Positions 15,594 through 25,277 of a DNA stretch of 64,000 nucleotides are shown here, piece by piece. This DNA comes from Pedobacter paludis (GTDB lineage Bacteria > Bacteroidota > Bacteroidia > Sphingobacteriales > Sphingobacteriaceae), in the NCBI RefSeq assembly GCF_003173575.1, contig NZ_QGNY01000003.1, forward strand, positions 372,001 to 436,000, read 5' to 3'. The notes below the pieces were generated by a model, which was given only the letters and a program-made list of their open reading frames with translations, was not told the origin of the DNA and did no database searches. Position numbers and translations under genes: made by a program. Numbering within the stretch: the stretch's first letter is position 1; every line of letters begins with the position of its first letter.

Positions 15594-18086
15594 ATGAGAG
15601 TATTACAATCAAAAACAATACAAATTACCCTTTTATTTTTAAGTATTTCCTTTTCTTTATTTGCACAAACTGGCGGAAAGGCCAAAATTACCGGAATTTT
15701 AAAAGACGCGAAAACACAGGAAACCATTCCTTTTGCAACAGCAGTTTTAATTAACAAAACTACAAAAGCAAACGTTAAAATTGCTCAAACCGATTTAAAC
15801 GGTGCATTTGTAATGGCAGACCTGCCTGCTGGAGCATTTACCTTTAAAATTAGCTTTGTGGGTTACCAAACCATGGTTAGAGATAACGTGGTGATTACGG
15901 CAACAACTGGAACATTAAATTTTGGCGAAATTAAAATGAATGCAGCTAAAGGAAACGTACTAAGCGAAGTAACCGTGACCGCCCAAAAAGCAACCATGCA
16001 GATGGGAATTGACAAAAAAGTTTTCTCAGTAGATCAAAGTTTGGTAAGCGAAGGAGGTTCTGCTGGAGATTTACTTCAAAACGTACCATCGGTTTCTACA
16101 GATATTGATGGCAACGTAAGTTTACGTGGTTCTACTGGTGTAAAGGTTTTAATTGATGGTAAGCCATCGCTAATTGCAGGGGGAAATGTTGCTCAGGTTT
16201 TAGCTTCTATACCAGCCAGTTCAATTGAAAGTGTAGAGGTAATTACCAATCCATCGGCCAAATATGATGCTGAAGGCCAATCGGGAATTATAAATATTAT
16301 TTTAAAGAAAAACACCAAACTGGGTTTTAATGGTTCTGTTGCGCTTACTGCAGGTAACCGCGATAATTATAATGCCAATACAAATCTAAGTTTCCAAAAC
16401 AGCAAAGTTAACCTTTATGGAAACTACAGTTATCGTTATGGCAATCGTGTTGGTGGTGGTTACCAAGATATTACCTATAAAAACACAACCAGTTCTACGG
16501 CTTTCGCTAATCAGAACACAGCCTCAACTTCGTTAGATAAAGGCCATAATGCTAAAGCGGGATTAGATTATTACCTAGCCGAAAAGAGTGTAATCAGTTT
16601 ATCCGGAAGTTTTAACTCAAGAGAAAACGACCGCAACGAATTGCTTAACATCAGACAATTAAACAGTTCTCAAAGTCCTGTTTTACTGAGCAACAGAAAC
16701 AACATAAACACTGGCGATGGAAATAGTTATGATCTGAATTTAGATTTTGTTCAGAAGTTTAACAAGCCTAAAGAAGAATTAACTTTCAACTTCGGTTATT
16801 CTTACGGAACAAACAATAATGATCAAACGTATAATACCAATGTAACCAACTTAAATGGTTCAAGCGTAAACTTAAATCCAAGTTTACAGCGTACTTTTAA
16901 CACTGGCGACAATACTAATTATAATATTCAGGCCGATTATTCCCTTCCGGTAGGTAAGGCAGGAAAAGTTGAAGCGGGATACCGCAGCCAGATCCGTTTG
17001 GGAAATAACGATCAATATGCCGATTCTATCTTAACCAGCACCAATGTTTATGTTCAGAACAATAAACTGATCAACAATTTCGACAGTAAAGATCAGGTAC
17101 ATGCCCTGTATTTAAACTATCAAAACCAGATTAAAGACTTTGGCTACCAAATTGGTTTGAGAGCTGAAGATGCCCGATTAGATACTTATTTAGAAGGTTA
17201 TACAAATAATGTATTGACGCCTGCAAACGGACAAATACATTATAAGAGACTTTATCCAAGTGTATATTTAACTCAAAAACTTAAAGGTGATCAGCAGGTT
17301 CAATTGAGTTATACCCGTCGTGTTAATCGTCCCAGACCATGGGATACCAATCCATTTTTAGATGTTTCAGACCCATTAAATTATAGAGCGGGTAATCCAA
17401 ACTTATTGCCAGAAGATGTTCACTCTTTTGAGTTGGGTTATAGCAAATACTGGAAAAAGGTAACTTTAACTTCGAGTTTGTATTTCCGTCAAACCAATGA
17501 TGTGATTCAAAGAGTTAGAAGTGTGCCAAATTCTGCCGGTATTATCACATCAACACCTCAAAACTTAACCCAACAGATTAACAGTGGTTTGGAATTAATT
17601 GGTCGTTTTGATTTGATAAAAGCCCTGAATTTTACCACGAATGTTAATTTGTACCAAAGTAAATTTGATGGCGATGCCAGATATAACATTGCCGATAGAA
17701 GTGGTTTTAGCTGGAATGCCAATTTAACCGGAAACTTAACCGTGGTTAAAAATGTATCGTTGCAATTACGTGGCGATTACAGAGCTCCAGAAGTTATGGC
17801 ACAAGGAAAACGTAATGCAATGTACGGAATTGATGGAGGAGCCAAATACGATTTTCCAAACAAGAAAGCCTCGCTTAGTTTTAATGTTAGAGATATTTTT
17901 AACACAAGAAAATGGAGCATGACAACCGATGATAATTTTACTTACATAGATTTTCAACGCCAGATGCAGGGCACAATGGGAAATTTAACCTTCTCTTACC
18001 GTTTCGGAAAAACAACATTTAATAACGTTAAAAAACAGAAAAAAGACGACCAGCAAGATAACAGACCTGATGAAGGTTCATTTTAA
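15594..18086 (+). CDS. TonB-dependent receptor-type outer-membrane protein with carboxypeptidase-regulatory-like domain
   Basis: An 830-residue outer-membrane protein. The signal peptide ends near residue 25 (FSLFAQ). Residues 30-115 form a carboxypeptidase-regulatory-like beta-sandwich (FPFATAVLIN-type strands with GAFTFKISFVGYQ). A plug-like domain follows at about 130-245 with LIDGKPSLIAGG and SIESVEVITNPSAKYDAEG, then a large beta-barrel of the OMP_b-brl_3 kind. Such proteins lack a SusD partner and have unknown ligands. It is followed 57 bp downstream by a paralogue, with a strong hairpin in between. Confidence 0.9.
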   Translation: MRVLQSKTIQITLLFLSISFSLFAQTGGKAKITGILKDAKTQETIPFATAVLINKTTKANVKIAQTDLNGAFVMADLPAGAFTFKISFVGYQTMVRDNVVITATTGTLNFGEIKMNAAKGNVLSEVTVTAQKATMQMGIDKKVFSVDQSLVSEGGSAGDLLQNVPSVSTDIDGNVSLRGSTGVKVLIDGKPSLIAGGNVAQVLASIPASSIESVEVITNPSAKYDAEGQSGIINIILKKNTKLGFNGSVALTAGNRDNYNANTNLSFQNSKVNLYGNYSYRYGNRVGGGYQDITYKNTTSSTAFANQNTASTSLDKGHNAKAGLDYYLAEKSVISLSGSFNSRENDRNELLNIRQLNSSQSPVLLSNRNNINTGDGNSYDLNLDFVQKFNKPKEELTFNFGYSYGTNNNDQTYNTNVTNLNGSSVNLNPSLQRTFNTGDNTNYNIQADYSLPVGKAGKVEAGYRSQIRLGNNDQYADSILTSTNVYVQNNKLINNFDSKDQVHALYLNYQNQIKDFGYQIGLRAEDARLDTYLEGYTNNVLTPANGQIHYKRLYPSVYLTQKLKGDQQVQLSYTRRVNRPRPWDTNPFLDVSDPLNYRAGNPNLLPEDVHSFELGYSKYWKKVTLTSSLYFRQTNDVIQRVRSVPNSAGIITSTPQNLTQQINSGLELIGRFDLIKALNFTTNVNLYQSKFDGDARYNIADRSGFSWNANLTGNLTVVKNVSLQLRGDYRAPEVMAQGKRNAMYGIDGGAKYDFPNKKASLSFNVRDIFNTRKWSMTTDDNFTYIDFQRQMQGTMGNLTFSYRFGKTTFNNVKKQKKDDQQDNRPDEGSF

Positions 18087-18089
18087 TTG

Positions 18090-18129
18090 AAATAGGCGCC
18101 TAAAAAATTATTTTTAAGCGCCTATTTTT
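18090..18129 (+). terminator. Terminator-like hairpin between the two tandem receptor genes
   Basis: AAATAGGCGC (18090-18099) and GCGCCTATTT (18118-18127) are exact inverse complements, and the inner TAAAAA/TTTTTA extends the stem; T residues follow. It may end the first transcript or lower readthrough into the second gene. Confidence 0.75.
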
Positions 18130-18142
18130 AACTAATCAGATA

Positions 18143-20566
18143 TTGAAAAAACCTCTCCTTAAACTTTGTCTTACAATAATAATTTTGCTCAACAGCCTTT
18201 TGCTAATCGCTGCGGAAAAGGGTGTTATTAGCGGACGCGTTATTGAAGAGGTTGGCGGTTTGTCTATTCCATCAGCTATAATCTCAGTTTATGTAGATGG
18301 AACCGAACAGCCTTTAATTACATCTTCTACTGATGAAGATGGCCGTTTCAGTATAAAAAACTTGAAGCCGGGCAACTATCACATTAAAATAAGTTTTGTT
18401 GGTTATGCGCCTTTAATTGTAAACGGAATTATTTTAACCGAGAAAGATTACGACAAAAACTTAGGTTCATTAAAGCTTTCTTCCGATCAAAATTCCCTTC
18501 AGGAAGTTACCATTACCGTTCAGAAACCACCTATAGAATTTGGTGCCGATGGCGTTACTTATAATGTGGGCTCATCGCTTTTAGCCGAAGGAAGTACAGC
18601 AACCGACGTATTGAAAAATGTGCCTTTGGTACAGGTTGATATTGATGGAAATGCGACCATTGCCGGTAAAAGGAATACCAGAATTTTTATCGATGGAAAG
18701 CCATCTGATTATATGACCTCGAATATTTCTGATTTACTGAATGTTCTTCCCTCCGATGCAATCGATAAAATTGAAGTGTTAACCAATCCGCCCTCCAAAT
18801 ACAGTGGTGATGGCGAAGGCATCATTAATATTGTAATGAAGAAAGGTTTCAAGGTTGGCTTTAATGGCAATGTTGGTGTCTCTGGCGGTTTGCAGGGAAA
18901 TGGAAATACAAATGCTAACGCTTCCTATCGGGGAAAATCCTATTCAGTTAATGGAAGCGCCGCTTACCGATACAACATTGGCAAAGGAAATAGCCACAAT
19001 TATCGAGAAAACTTCTTTCCCGATACAACATTTTATTACGATCAGTATGGGGGTTTTAAAAATAACAATACTGGCGGGAATTTTAGACTGGGCTTCGACT
19101 GGACCATCTCTCCAAAACAAAGCTTAAGACTTTCTACCAATTACAACAATAATAACTCCACTTCAAATTCAACTAACGATCTTCATTATTTAAGCGAAGA
19201 ATTGATTGAAAAACGCCTAAGAAATCAATTAAATACTGGGAATGGAAAGAGCAACAATTTTGTATTCAATATTGATTACGATTTGCAAACTGATACCAGC
19301 GGTGGTAAATTATCGCTCAGTGCAACGGTAAATAACAACCATAATTTAGATTTCCGGGATTACAGCACCACTTATGCGCAACCCAGTACTTCTGCCCCTT
19401 CCCTACAACAAAACAACAACGATACTGGAAATGACGGCATTACGTTAAATCTGGATTACGAAAAACCGGTTTTTAAGAAAAGAGATCGGATAGAAATGGG
19501 GCTTGCTTACAATTACAGAAAAAACGATAATGATTTGTTGATCGAGAATTTTAATTTCAACACCCAGCAGTTTATAACTAATGTTAAGCTTTCTAATCAG
19601 TTTTTATACAATGAAAACATTGCGGCGGGTTATGCTTCTTATAATTATCGAAATGTTGGCTGGGGTGTAAAAACCGGTGTCCGGGCAGAACTTACGGATG
19701 TAGCCTTTGACTTATCGAATGGAGAGAGTTATCATGTAAAACCTTATTTAAGTTTGTTTCCAAATTTATCATTAAATCGATTTTTTAGAAAGCGCTATAG
19801 TGTTGGGGCAACGTATAACATTCGCATTAACCGACCGCGGGAGAACACGCTAAATCCTCAGGTAAACAACGTAGATACTTTAAATATTTCTTATGGAAAT
19901 CCAAATTTATCGCCTGCTTACACACATCAAATGGAAATTAATTTTGGTGTATTCGGACAAAAATGGTCTTTCAATCCAAGGCTTTCATATTCTACAAGTC
20001 AAGGTGTAATAGAACGCTACCGAACGGTAACCTTAATTCCGGGAACAAGTTCAGCGAGATCTGAAAGTACTTTTGATAATGTAGGAACCAACAACTCCCT
20101 GGCATTAATCTTGGTTGGTAATTATCGTCCAACGAATAAAATATCTGCAAATAGCAATGTCAGTATCATTCAAAGCAACTATAAATCGAAGTTAAACAGT
20201 TCTTTAAATAGAGATGGACTTAGCTTTAGGGCAGCCATTGGGCTTTCTATGCAACTGCCTTTAAAAACGGCATTTGAATCAAACTTGAATTATGCAAACA
20301 ACACGAATGCTCAAGGAAGAAACAAAGGCTCAATGACTTCTAATTTTTCGGCAAGGAAAGTGTTTTTTGGCAACCGATTAAATTTCAGGGTTACTATTAA
20401 CGATGTTTTTGGAAATAGAAGCAACACTTTTTACAACGAAGGACAAAACTTTAGGCTGGAAAATTTTTCTACCAACAATACGCAAAACTTCACCTTTAGT
20501 TTAAATTATCGTTTTACCAAAATAACGGTTAACAAAATTCCTCCGCCTCCGGTTAAAGCACAATAG
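18143..20566 (+). CDS. TonB-dependent receptor-type outer-membrane protein, paralogue of the upstream gene
   Basis: An 807-residue protein with the same order as its neighbour: signal peptide, carboxypeptidase-regulatory-like domain (GNYHIKISFVGYA), plug-like domain with FIDGKPSDYM and AIDKIEVLTNPPSKYSGDG, and a large barrel ending in an aromatic strand. The two share architecture and short motifs but are clearly diverged, so the duplication is old. The start is a TTG at 18143, chosen because the lysine/hydrophobic signal peptide begins there and no ATG is near. The protein ends with a proline-rich tail (PPPPVKAQ). The ligand is unknown. Confidence 0.88.
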   Translation: MKKPLLKLCLTIIILLNSLLLIAAEKGVISGRVIEEVGGLSIPSAIISVYVDGTEQPLITSSTDEDGRFSIKNLKPGNYHIKISFVGYAPLIVNGIILTEKDYDKNLGSLKLSSDQNSLQEVTITVQKPPIEFGADGVTYNVGSSLLAEGSTATDVLKNVPLVQVDIDGNATIAGKRNTRIFIDGKPSDYMTSNISDLLNVLPSDAIDKIEVLTNPPSKYSGDGEGIINIVMKKGFKVGFNGNVGVSGGLQGNGNTNANASYRGKSYSVNGSAAYRYNIGKGNSHNYRENFFPDTTFYYDQYGGFKNNNTGGNFRLGFDWTISPKQSLRLSTNYNNNNSTSNSTNDLHYLSEELIEKRLRNQLNTGNGKSNNFVFNIDYDLQTDTSGGKLSLSATVNNNHNLDFRDYSTTYAQPSTSAPSLQQNNNDTGNDGITLNLDYEKPVFKKRDRIEMGLAYNYRKNDNDLLIENFNFNTQQFITNVKLSNQFLYNENIAAGYASYNYRNVGWGVKTGVRAELTDVAFDLSNGESYHVKPYLSLFPNLSLNRFFRKRYSVGATYNIRINRPRENTLNPQVNNVDTLNISYGNPNLSPAYTHQMEINFGVFGQKWSFNPRLSYSTSQGVIERYRTVTLIPGTSSARSESTFDNVGTNNSLALILVGNYRPTNKISANSNVSIIQSNYKSKLNSSLNRDGLSFRAAIGLSMQLPLKTAFESNLNYANNTNAQGRNKGSMTSNFSARKVFFGNRLNFRVTINDVFGNRSNTFYNEGQNFRLENFSTNNTQNFTFSLNYRFTKITVNKIPPPPVKAQ

Positions 20567-20628
20567 CAATCTGAGTTCGATAGTTAAAACTTGATTTTAC
20601 AATCGCTATTAGCATTTTTATAGATCGA

Positions 20629-20715
20629 TCGTCATTGCCCCAAAGGGGCTACTATGTAGCGAAGCCGGACTTGAGCGAGCTGAAGCAATCTCTTTTGCTT
20701 AAATAGATTGCTTCG
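20629..20715. repeat. CGTCATTGC-type dispersed repeat
   Basis: CGTCATTGC at the left and GCAATGACG at the right frame a segment with AAGCCGGACTTGAGCGAGC, AAGCAATCT and AGATTGCTTCGTGCCTCGC, so it folds into a long imperfect hairpin. A remnant of a similar GAATGACG end lies near 5250. Confidence 0.55.
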
Positions 20716-20814
20716 TGCCTCGCAATGACGGACACGGTGCTTATACCATCGTTCTCAAGAATCACTAATCAAACTGAAAATAGTATTCTAAAGCATTATT
20801 ACTTACTTTGCAAT

Positions 20815-21369
20815 ATGGAAGAAACAAATCCCTGGAAAACTTTAGAGAGCGAAATCAAATACGATAACAATTGGATTAAACTTACCGAACATCAGGTAAT
20901 TAATCCGTCTGGTGGCAAAGGGATTTATGGTGTAGTCCATTTTAAAAACTATGCTATAGGCATTTTACCATTGGACGAAAATCATAATACCTGGTTGGTT
21001 GGCCAATACCGATACGCTTTAGATGCTTACAGCTGGGAAATTCCTGAAGGCGGTGGTCCATTAAATGAAGAACCATTAGAAAGTGCCCGAAGAGAGCTTT
21101 TGGAGGAGACAGGAATGAGCGCTAAAAACTGGAAGGAGATTCAGCGTATGCATCTTTCCAACTCTGTTAGTGATGAATTATCGATTATTTACATCGCAAC
21201 AGATTTAATTCAAGGTATTGCGATGCCAGAAGAAACGGAGGAGTTAATTGTTAAAAAAGTCCCTTTTGAAGAGGCTTATGAAATGGTTTTGAAGGGAGAG
21301 ATTACAGATTCTATGAGCGTTGCCGCAATATTAAAAGCAAAGCTGATGATTGCCGAAAAACTGGTTTAA
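20815..21369 (+). CDS. NUDIX hydrolase, ADP-ribose pyrophosphatase-like
   Basis: A 184-residue NUDIX protein. The box G-x5-E-x7-RELLEETG is complete: GGGPLNEEPLESARRELLEE is followed by TGM. The N-terminal strands (YGVVHFKNYAIGILPLDE) and the QYRYALDAYSWEIPEGG segment match the ADP-ribose/nucleoside diphosphate sugar branch. I chose the ATG at 20815 because the longer in-frame version runs into the repeat at 20629-20715 and lacks conserved sequence. TTACTTTG ends four bases before the ATG, close to a -7 box. Confidence 0.9.
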   Translation: MEETNPWKTLESEIKYDNNWIKLTEHQVINPSGGKGIYGVVHFKNYAIGILPLDENHNTWLVGQYRYALDAYSWEIPEGGGPLNEEPLESARRELLEETGMSAKNWKEIQRMHLSNSVSDELSIIYIATDLIQGIAMPEETEELIVKKVPFEEAYEMVLKGEITDSMSVAAILKAKLMIAEKLV

Positions 21370-21380
21370 TAATTTGAATA

Positions 21381-22272
21381 ATCAAATGTTCCTACGGAAC
21401 AAAAAAAATTGATTACATTATTTCTAACCCAGCAAATGTCCCGATGGGACATTCAAAACCTTGTGATTAATGAATTCCAAAAATTGGAATTTGTTCCAAT
21501 AAGAACGTTTGGTTTTTAGCGATCATAATATCAGATCAATCCCGTTTTATTTTTTTTATGCATTTAGTCTGATGTTCCGTTTGGAACATTTGATATTTTA
21601 GTGATCATAATATCAGATATAGGATCAACCCTCATTTATTAGCTATTATAGATAATTATGCAGTACCTTTTATAATTATAACAGAGAATCAAATGTTCCT
21701 ACGGAACAAAAAAAATTGATTACATTATTTCTACCCAGCAAATGTCCCGATGGGACATTCAAAACCTTGTGATTAATGAATTCAAAATTGGAATTTGTTC
21801 CAATAGGAATGTTTTTATATTTAGCTAAATAGAATTAAACGATTTCCGGGTAGAAATAGCAAATAGAATTAAATCCTTCCGTTAAAACATTTGATATTTT
21901 AGCGATCATAATATCAGGTTAATCCTGTTTCATTTTTTGTTAATGCATTTAGCCTAATGTTCTGTTAGGAATATTTGCTGGGTAGAAAATAATGTGGAGA
22001 GAATCTTTTCGTTCCAATAGGAACGTTTGATTTTTAGCGCTCATAATATCAGATCATTCCGTTTTATTTTTTGTTAATGCATTTAGCCTAATGTTCTGTT
22101 AGGAACATTTGCTGGGTAGAAAATAATTTGGAGAGAATCTCTTCGTTCCAATAGGAACGTTTGATTTTTAGCGATCATAATATCAGATCAATTCCGTTTT
22201 ATTTTTTGTTTATGCATTTAGCCGGATGTTCCGTTAGGAACATTTGCTGGGTAGAAATATCGTTCCATTAGG
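21381..22272. repeat. REP-like hairpin array upstream of the Y1 transposase gene
   Basis: Short palindromes recur many times: GTTCCTACGGAAC, ATGTCCCGATGGGACAT, CGTTCCAATAGGAACG and GTTCCGTTAGGAAC, with the tag TTGCTGGGTAGAAA or its complement CTACCCAGCAAATG. A segment beginning ATCAAATGTTCCTACGG is duplicated 307 bp apart (21381 and 21688). The spacer GATCATAATATCAGAT recurs at 21521, 21603, 21904, 22039 and 22173, the last three about 134 bp apart. The array ends about 40 bp before the transposase ATG. There is no gene between 21370 and 22313. Confidence 0.9.
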
Positions 22273-22313
22273 AATGCATGATGTATTTAGTTACATTAAT
22301 TAAAAAATTATTT

Positions 22314-22775
22314 ATGCCAAATACCTACACACAACTCCATATTCAGTTTGTCTTTGCCGTAAAATATAGAGAATCATTAATTTCCAAAGAATGGAAAGAT
22401 AGATTATTGCAATACATTACAGGGATTTTCCAAAACAATAATCATAAGGTATTGCAAATAAATTGCATGCCAGATCACATTCATATATTTATTGGAATGC
22501 GTCCCCACCAATCCGTTTCAAGTTTAATCCAGAATGTAAAAACAGAAAGCTCAAAATGGGTAAATGAGCAAGGTTTTAATAAGCAGAAATTTTCATGGCA
22601 AGAAGGATATGGAGCGTTTTCCTATTCAAAAAGCCATGTAAATAATGTTATAAAATATATTCAAGACCAAGAAAATCATCATAAGAAAAAAACATTTTTA
22701 GATGAGTATGAAGAATTTTTAAAGGCATTCGAGATTGATTATGACAAGCACTTTATTTTCAAACCACTTGAATAG
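22314..22775 (+). CDS. Y1 transposase, IS200/IS605-like (REP-associated tyrosine transposase candidate)
   Basis: A 153-residue HUH single-strand transposase. The metal-binding HUH motif is MPDHIHIFIG, and the catalytic tyrosine is in VIKYIQDQ. The segment KFSWQEGYGAFSYSKS is typical of this family. I chose the ATG at 22314, as the family begins with this P-N-T-Y-T segment; an upstream in-frame ATG at 22278 adds an unrelated leader. There is no accompanying TnpB and there are no IS200 end structures, but a dense array of hairpins with a GTAG-containing tag lies directly upstream. That arrangement suggests a domesticated RAYT acting on REP-like sequences rather than an active IS. Confidence 0.9.
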   Translation: MPNTYTQLHIQFVFAVKYRESLISKEWKDRLLQYITGIFQNNNHKVLQINCMPDHIHIFIGMRPHQSVSSLIQNVKTESSKWVNEQGFNKQKFSWQEGYGAFSYSKSHVNNVIKYIQDQENHHKKKTFLDEYEEFLKAFEIDYDKHFIFKPLE

Positions 22776-22804
22776 TACTTTAATATAAAAATCAGCATAA
22801 TTCC

Positions 22805-22812
22805 TATCTTTG
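22805..22812 (+). promoter_or_regulatory. -7 promoter box for plsC-like gene
   Basis: TATCTTTG fits TAnnTTTG exactly and ends 24 bp before the ATG at 22837. No -33 box at the right distance was seen. Confidence 0.4.
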
Positions 22813-22836
22813 GTTTTCAACCATTAAACCAATTCA

Positions 22837-23586
22837 ATGAGCAAATTTTTTGGATATATTTTAAGTCCTGTTTTTTATATTTTCTTTGGCTTATCACTTT
22901 GTATCTTTCATCCTATACAATGGATGTGCTTTAAGCTTTTCGGTTACAAAGCCCATAAAGTTTCGGTAGATATTTTAAACTTTTTCTTAACCTATTGCCA
23001 GATTTTTTTGTTTAACTCCATCAATTTTAAAAACGAATACGACTTACCAACCGATAGGCCAATTATTTTTGCGGCCAACCACCAAAGTATGTACGACATT
23101 CCGTCATTAATTTGGTTTTTAAGAAAACATCATGCTAAATTTATTTCTAAAATAGAGCTTACCAAAGGTATTCCATCAATCTCGATTAACTTGAGATTAG
23201 GCGGTGGGGCAAACATCAATAGAAAAGATAATAAACAGGCCATTTCTGAAATTATAAAATTGGGCAGAAGGATGAAAGACAACAACTGGAGCACGGTTAT
23301 CTTTCCCGAAGGTACCAGAGCAAAAGATGGCCAGCTAAAAACCTTCCAGTTTGGAGGAATTGCTACGCTCTTAAAAACAGCTCCAAATGCTTTGATTGTT
23401 CCGATTGCCATAGAAAACTCTTGGAAAATTGTACGTTATGGTATGTTTCCCCTAACAACAGGACACGCACTTAAGTGGACGGTTTTAAAACCGATTGAGC
23501 CTACAGAGAAAAATGCAAATGATATTACTTTAGAAGTAGAATCAGAAATCAGAAAGGTATTAAATCAAGAAAATGAAACACTTTAA
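22837..23586 (+). CDS. 1-acyl-sn-glycerol-3-phosphate acyltransferase (PlsC-like)
   Basis: A 249-residue membrane-associated acyltransferase of glycerophospholipid synthesis. The catalytic HX4D motif is NHQSMYD near residue 85, and the glycerol-phosphate binding motif is FPEGTRAKDG near 155. Two hydrophobic segments occupy about residues 5-30 and 50-65. It makes phosphatidic acid from lysophosphatidic acid, or acts on a related lipid. The gene overlaps the next one by 14 bases, so they are probably co-translated. Confidence 0.92.
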   Translation: MSKFFGYILSPVFYIFFGLSLCIFHPIQWMCFKLFGYKAHKVSVDILNFFLTYCQIFLFNSINFKNEYDLPTDRPIIFAANHQSMYDIPSLIWFLRKHHAKFISKIELTKGIPSISINLRLGGGANINRKDNKQAISEIIKLGRRMKDNNWSTVIFPEGTRAKDGQLKTFQFGGIATLLKTAPNALIVPIAIENSWKIVRYGMFPLTTGHALKWTVLKPIEPTEKNANDITLEVESEIRKVLNQENETL

Positions 23587-24454
23587 ATACATTTTAATCC
23601 TTTTCTTATATGTTGGGTTAGGTGCGCAGGCACAGAAATCGCTCAAAACAAATACCCTGCTCTGGGAAATATCTGGTAACGGCTTAAAAAAGCCATCCTA
23701 TTTATTTGGCACCTATCATTTTGCGGGCAAGGCATTTCTGGATAGCATGAAAAATGTTAACGCCAAACTAGCCAGTAGCGACATTGTTATTGGCGAACTT
23801 TTGCTAAACGATAGCCTATTGCCACAAAAACTTATGCCTTTTATGCAGTTAAAAGATACCACGCTAAATAAGATTTTAACTGGAGAAGAATACAGTGTGG
23901 TTGCAAATTATTTACAGGAAATTTCGGGTTACGATTTGAAATTTTTGAATGGAATGAATCCTGCTGCAGTGCAAATGATGATTTTACAGTTTACTGCACC
24001 CAAAACAATTGGCAAGGACAATCCTGCCCTCGATATTTACTTTCAAGATTATGCTACAGCCCATAAAAAGAAAATACTGGGATTAGAAACCATTGAAGAT
24101 CAAGGAAAAACACTTTTCGGAGGAACATTAGAAAGACAGAAAGAGCAATTGCTCGATAACATAAAAAATAAAGAAAAATATAAAAAACAGGGCGAAGACT
24201 TATATCAGTTTTATATTCATCAAAACCTTGAGGCCATTAAAAATCTTTTCGCAAAAAAAGATGGCTACACAGAAGAGGAATTTGAACGCTTAATTAAAAA
24301 CAGAAATCAAATTTGGGTTGCGGAACTGCCCGAAATGATTAAAAATGAAAGCGCCTTTATTGCTGTTGGAGTTGGCCATCTGGTTGATAAATGGAGCTTA
24401 ATTACTTTGCTAAAAGAAAAGGGATACACCGTTAAGCCTCTCCCTACAAATTAA
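23573..24454 (+). CDS. TraB/GumN family protein
   Basis: A 293-residue exported protein of the TraB/GumN/PrgY superfamily. A signal peptide ends near residue 20 (GLGAQAQ). The signature LLWEISGNGLKKPSYLFGTYH is at residues 29-49, and the C-terminal conserved histidine region reads FIAVGVGHLVDKWSL. Members are thought to be metal-dependent hydrolases with a Tiki-like fold; conserved GTYH and GVGHL histidines and the Glu in IGELL are present. The substrate is unknown. It overlaps plsC. Confidence 0.9.
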   Translation: MKHFKYILILFLYVGLGAQAQKSLKTNTLLWEISGNGLKKPSYLFGTYHFAGKAFLDSMKNVNAKLASSDIVIGELLLNDSLLPQKLMPFMQLKDTTLNKILTGEEYSVVANYLQEISGYDLKFLNGMNPAAVQMMILQFTAPKTIGKDNPALDIYFQDYATAHKKKILGLETIEDQGKTLFGGTLERQKEQLLDNIKNKEKYKKQGEDLYQFYIHQNLEAIKNLFAKKDGYTEEEFERLIKNRNQIWVAELPEMIKNESAFIAVGVGHLVDKWSLITLLKEKGYTVKPLPTN

Positions 24455-24468
24455 TCCAATATCTTTTA

Positions 24469-25218
24469 TTAAATATTTTTATTGCCGATAACCTTGAAGA
24501 ATTCATCGCGGTAAGTATCGCCAACAGGTATAATTTTCTTGTTTATGGTTATCCTACTGCGCTCTATACTTTCAATTTTATCGATGGCCACAATGTAAGA
24601 TTTATGTACGCGAATAAACTGGCTTGGTGGTAGAGCTTCTTCCATTTTTTTCATACTCTGCAAAGTAATTACCCTTTCATCTTTGGTAAAAATCGAAATG
24701 TAATCTTTTAAACCTTCGATAAAGAGAATATCATGGAGATAGATTTTTTGGATTTTATGCTCCGTTTTTACAAAAATAAAATCCTGAACGGGGTTTGGCG
24801 GACTAGAAAAAGCCGCAGGCGTAACAATCGGTTGGGCTACACTAGCCGGAGTTTCAACCGGCTTAACCTGATTGTGAACTTTCTCTACTGCTTTATAAAA
24901 ACGATCGAAGGCAATTGGTTTTAATAGATAATCAGAAACGTTTAAATCATAACTTTCCAAAGCATACTGTGGATAAGCAGTAGTTAAAATATAGTGGCAT
25001 TTGTTACCGGCAATTTTTAAAAACTGGATCCCCGTTAACTCTGGCATTTGGATATCAAGAAACACCAAATCAATTCCACCTGCCTGAACAATCTGTAAAG
25101 CTTCAATTGGATTTTCGCAACGCTTAACCATTGTTAAAAACGGAACTTTAGAAATATAATCCTCTAAAATATCAAGCGCTAAAGGTTCATCATCAACAAC
25201 AATACAGTTTAGGTTCAT
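24469..25218 (-). CDS. LytTR-family response regulator
   Basis: A 249-residue regulator. The receiver domain is residues 1-115 with acidic pocket VVDDEP and phospho-acceptor Asp55 (LVFLDIQMPE). The LytTR DNA-binding domain is about residues 145-245 (IFVKTEHKIQKIYLHDILFIE and FIRVHKSYIVAIDKIESIE). It is downstream of its kinase on the same strand and is divergent from an ABC transporter operon. A pair of direct repeats 21 bp apart in the divergent intergenic region (26396-26426) is a likely target. Confidence 0.94.
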   Translation of the reverse strand: MNLNCIVVDDEPLALDILEDYISKVPFLTMVKRCENPIEALQIVQAGGIDLVFLDIQMPELTGIQFLKIAGNKCHYILTTAYPQYALESYDLNVSDYLLKPIAFDRFYKAVEKVHNQVKPVETPASVAQPIVTPAAFSSPPNPVQDFIFVKTEHKIQKIYLHDILFIEGLKDYISIFTKDERVITLQSMKKMEEALPPSQFIRVHKSYIVAIDKIESIERSRITINKKIIPVGDTYRDEFFKVIGNKNI

Positions 25219-25277
25219 TTTGGTAGCTATTAATTTTTTAAGTTTTAGATTATAATCCGATTTTCTTGGTTCGCGAA

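Noticed and set aside
22314..22775. Complete IS200/IS605 insertion sequence
   Set aside because: Only the Y1 transposase is present; no TnpB, no left and right end hairpins, and no hairpin array downstream of the gene.
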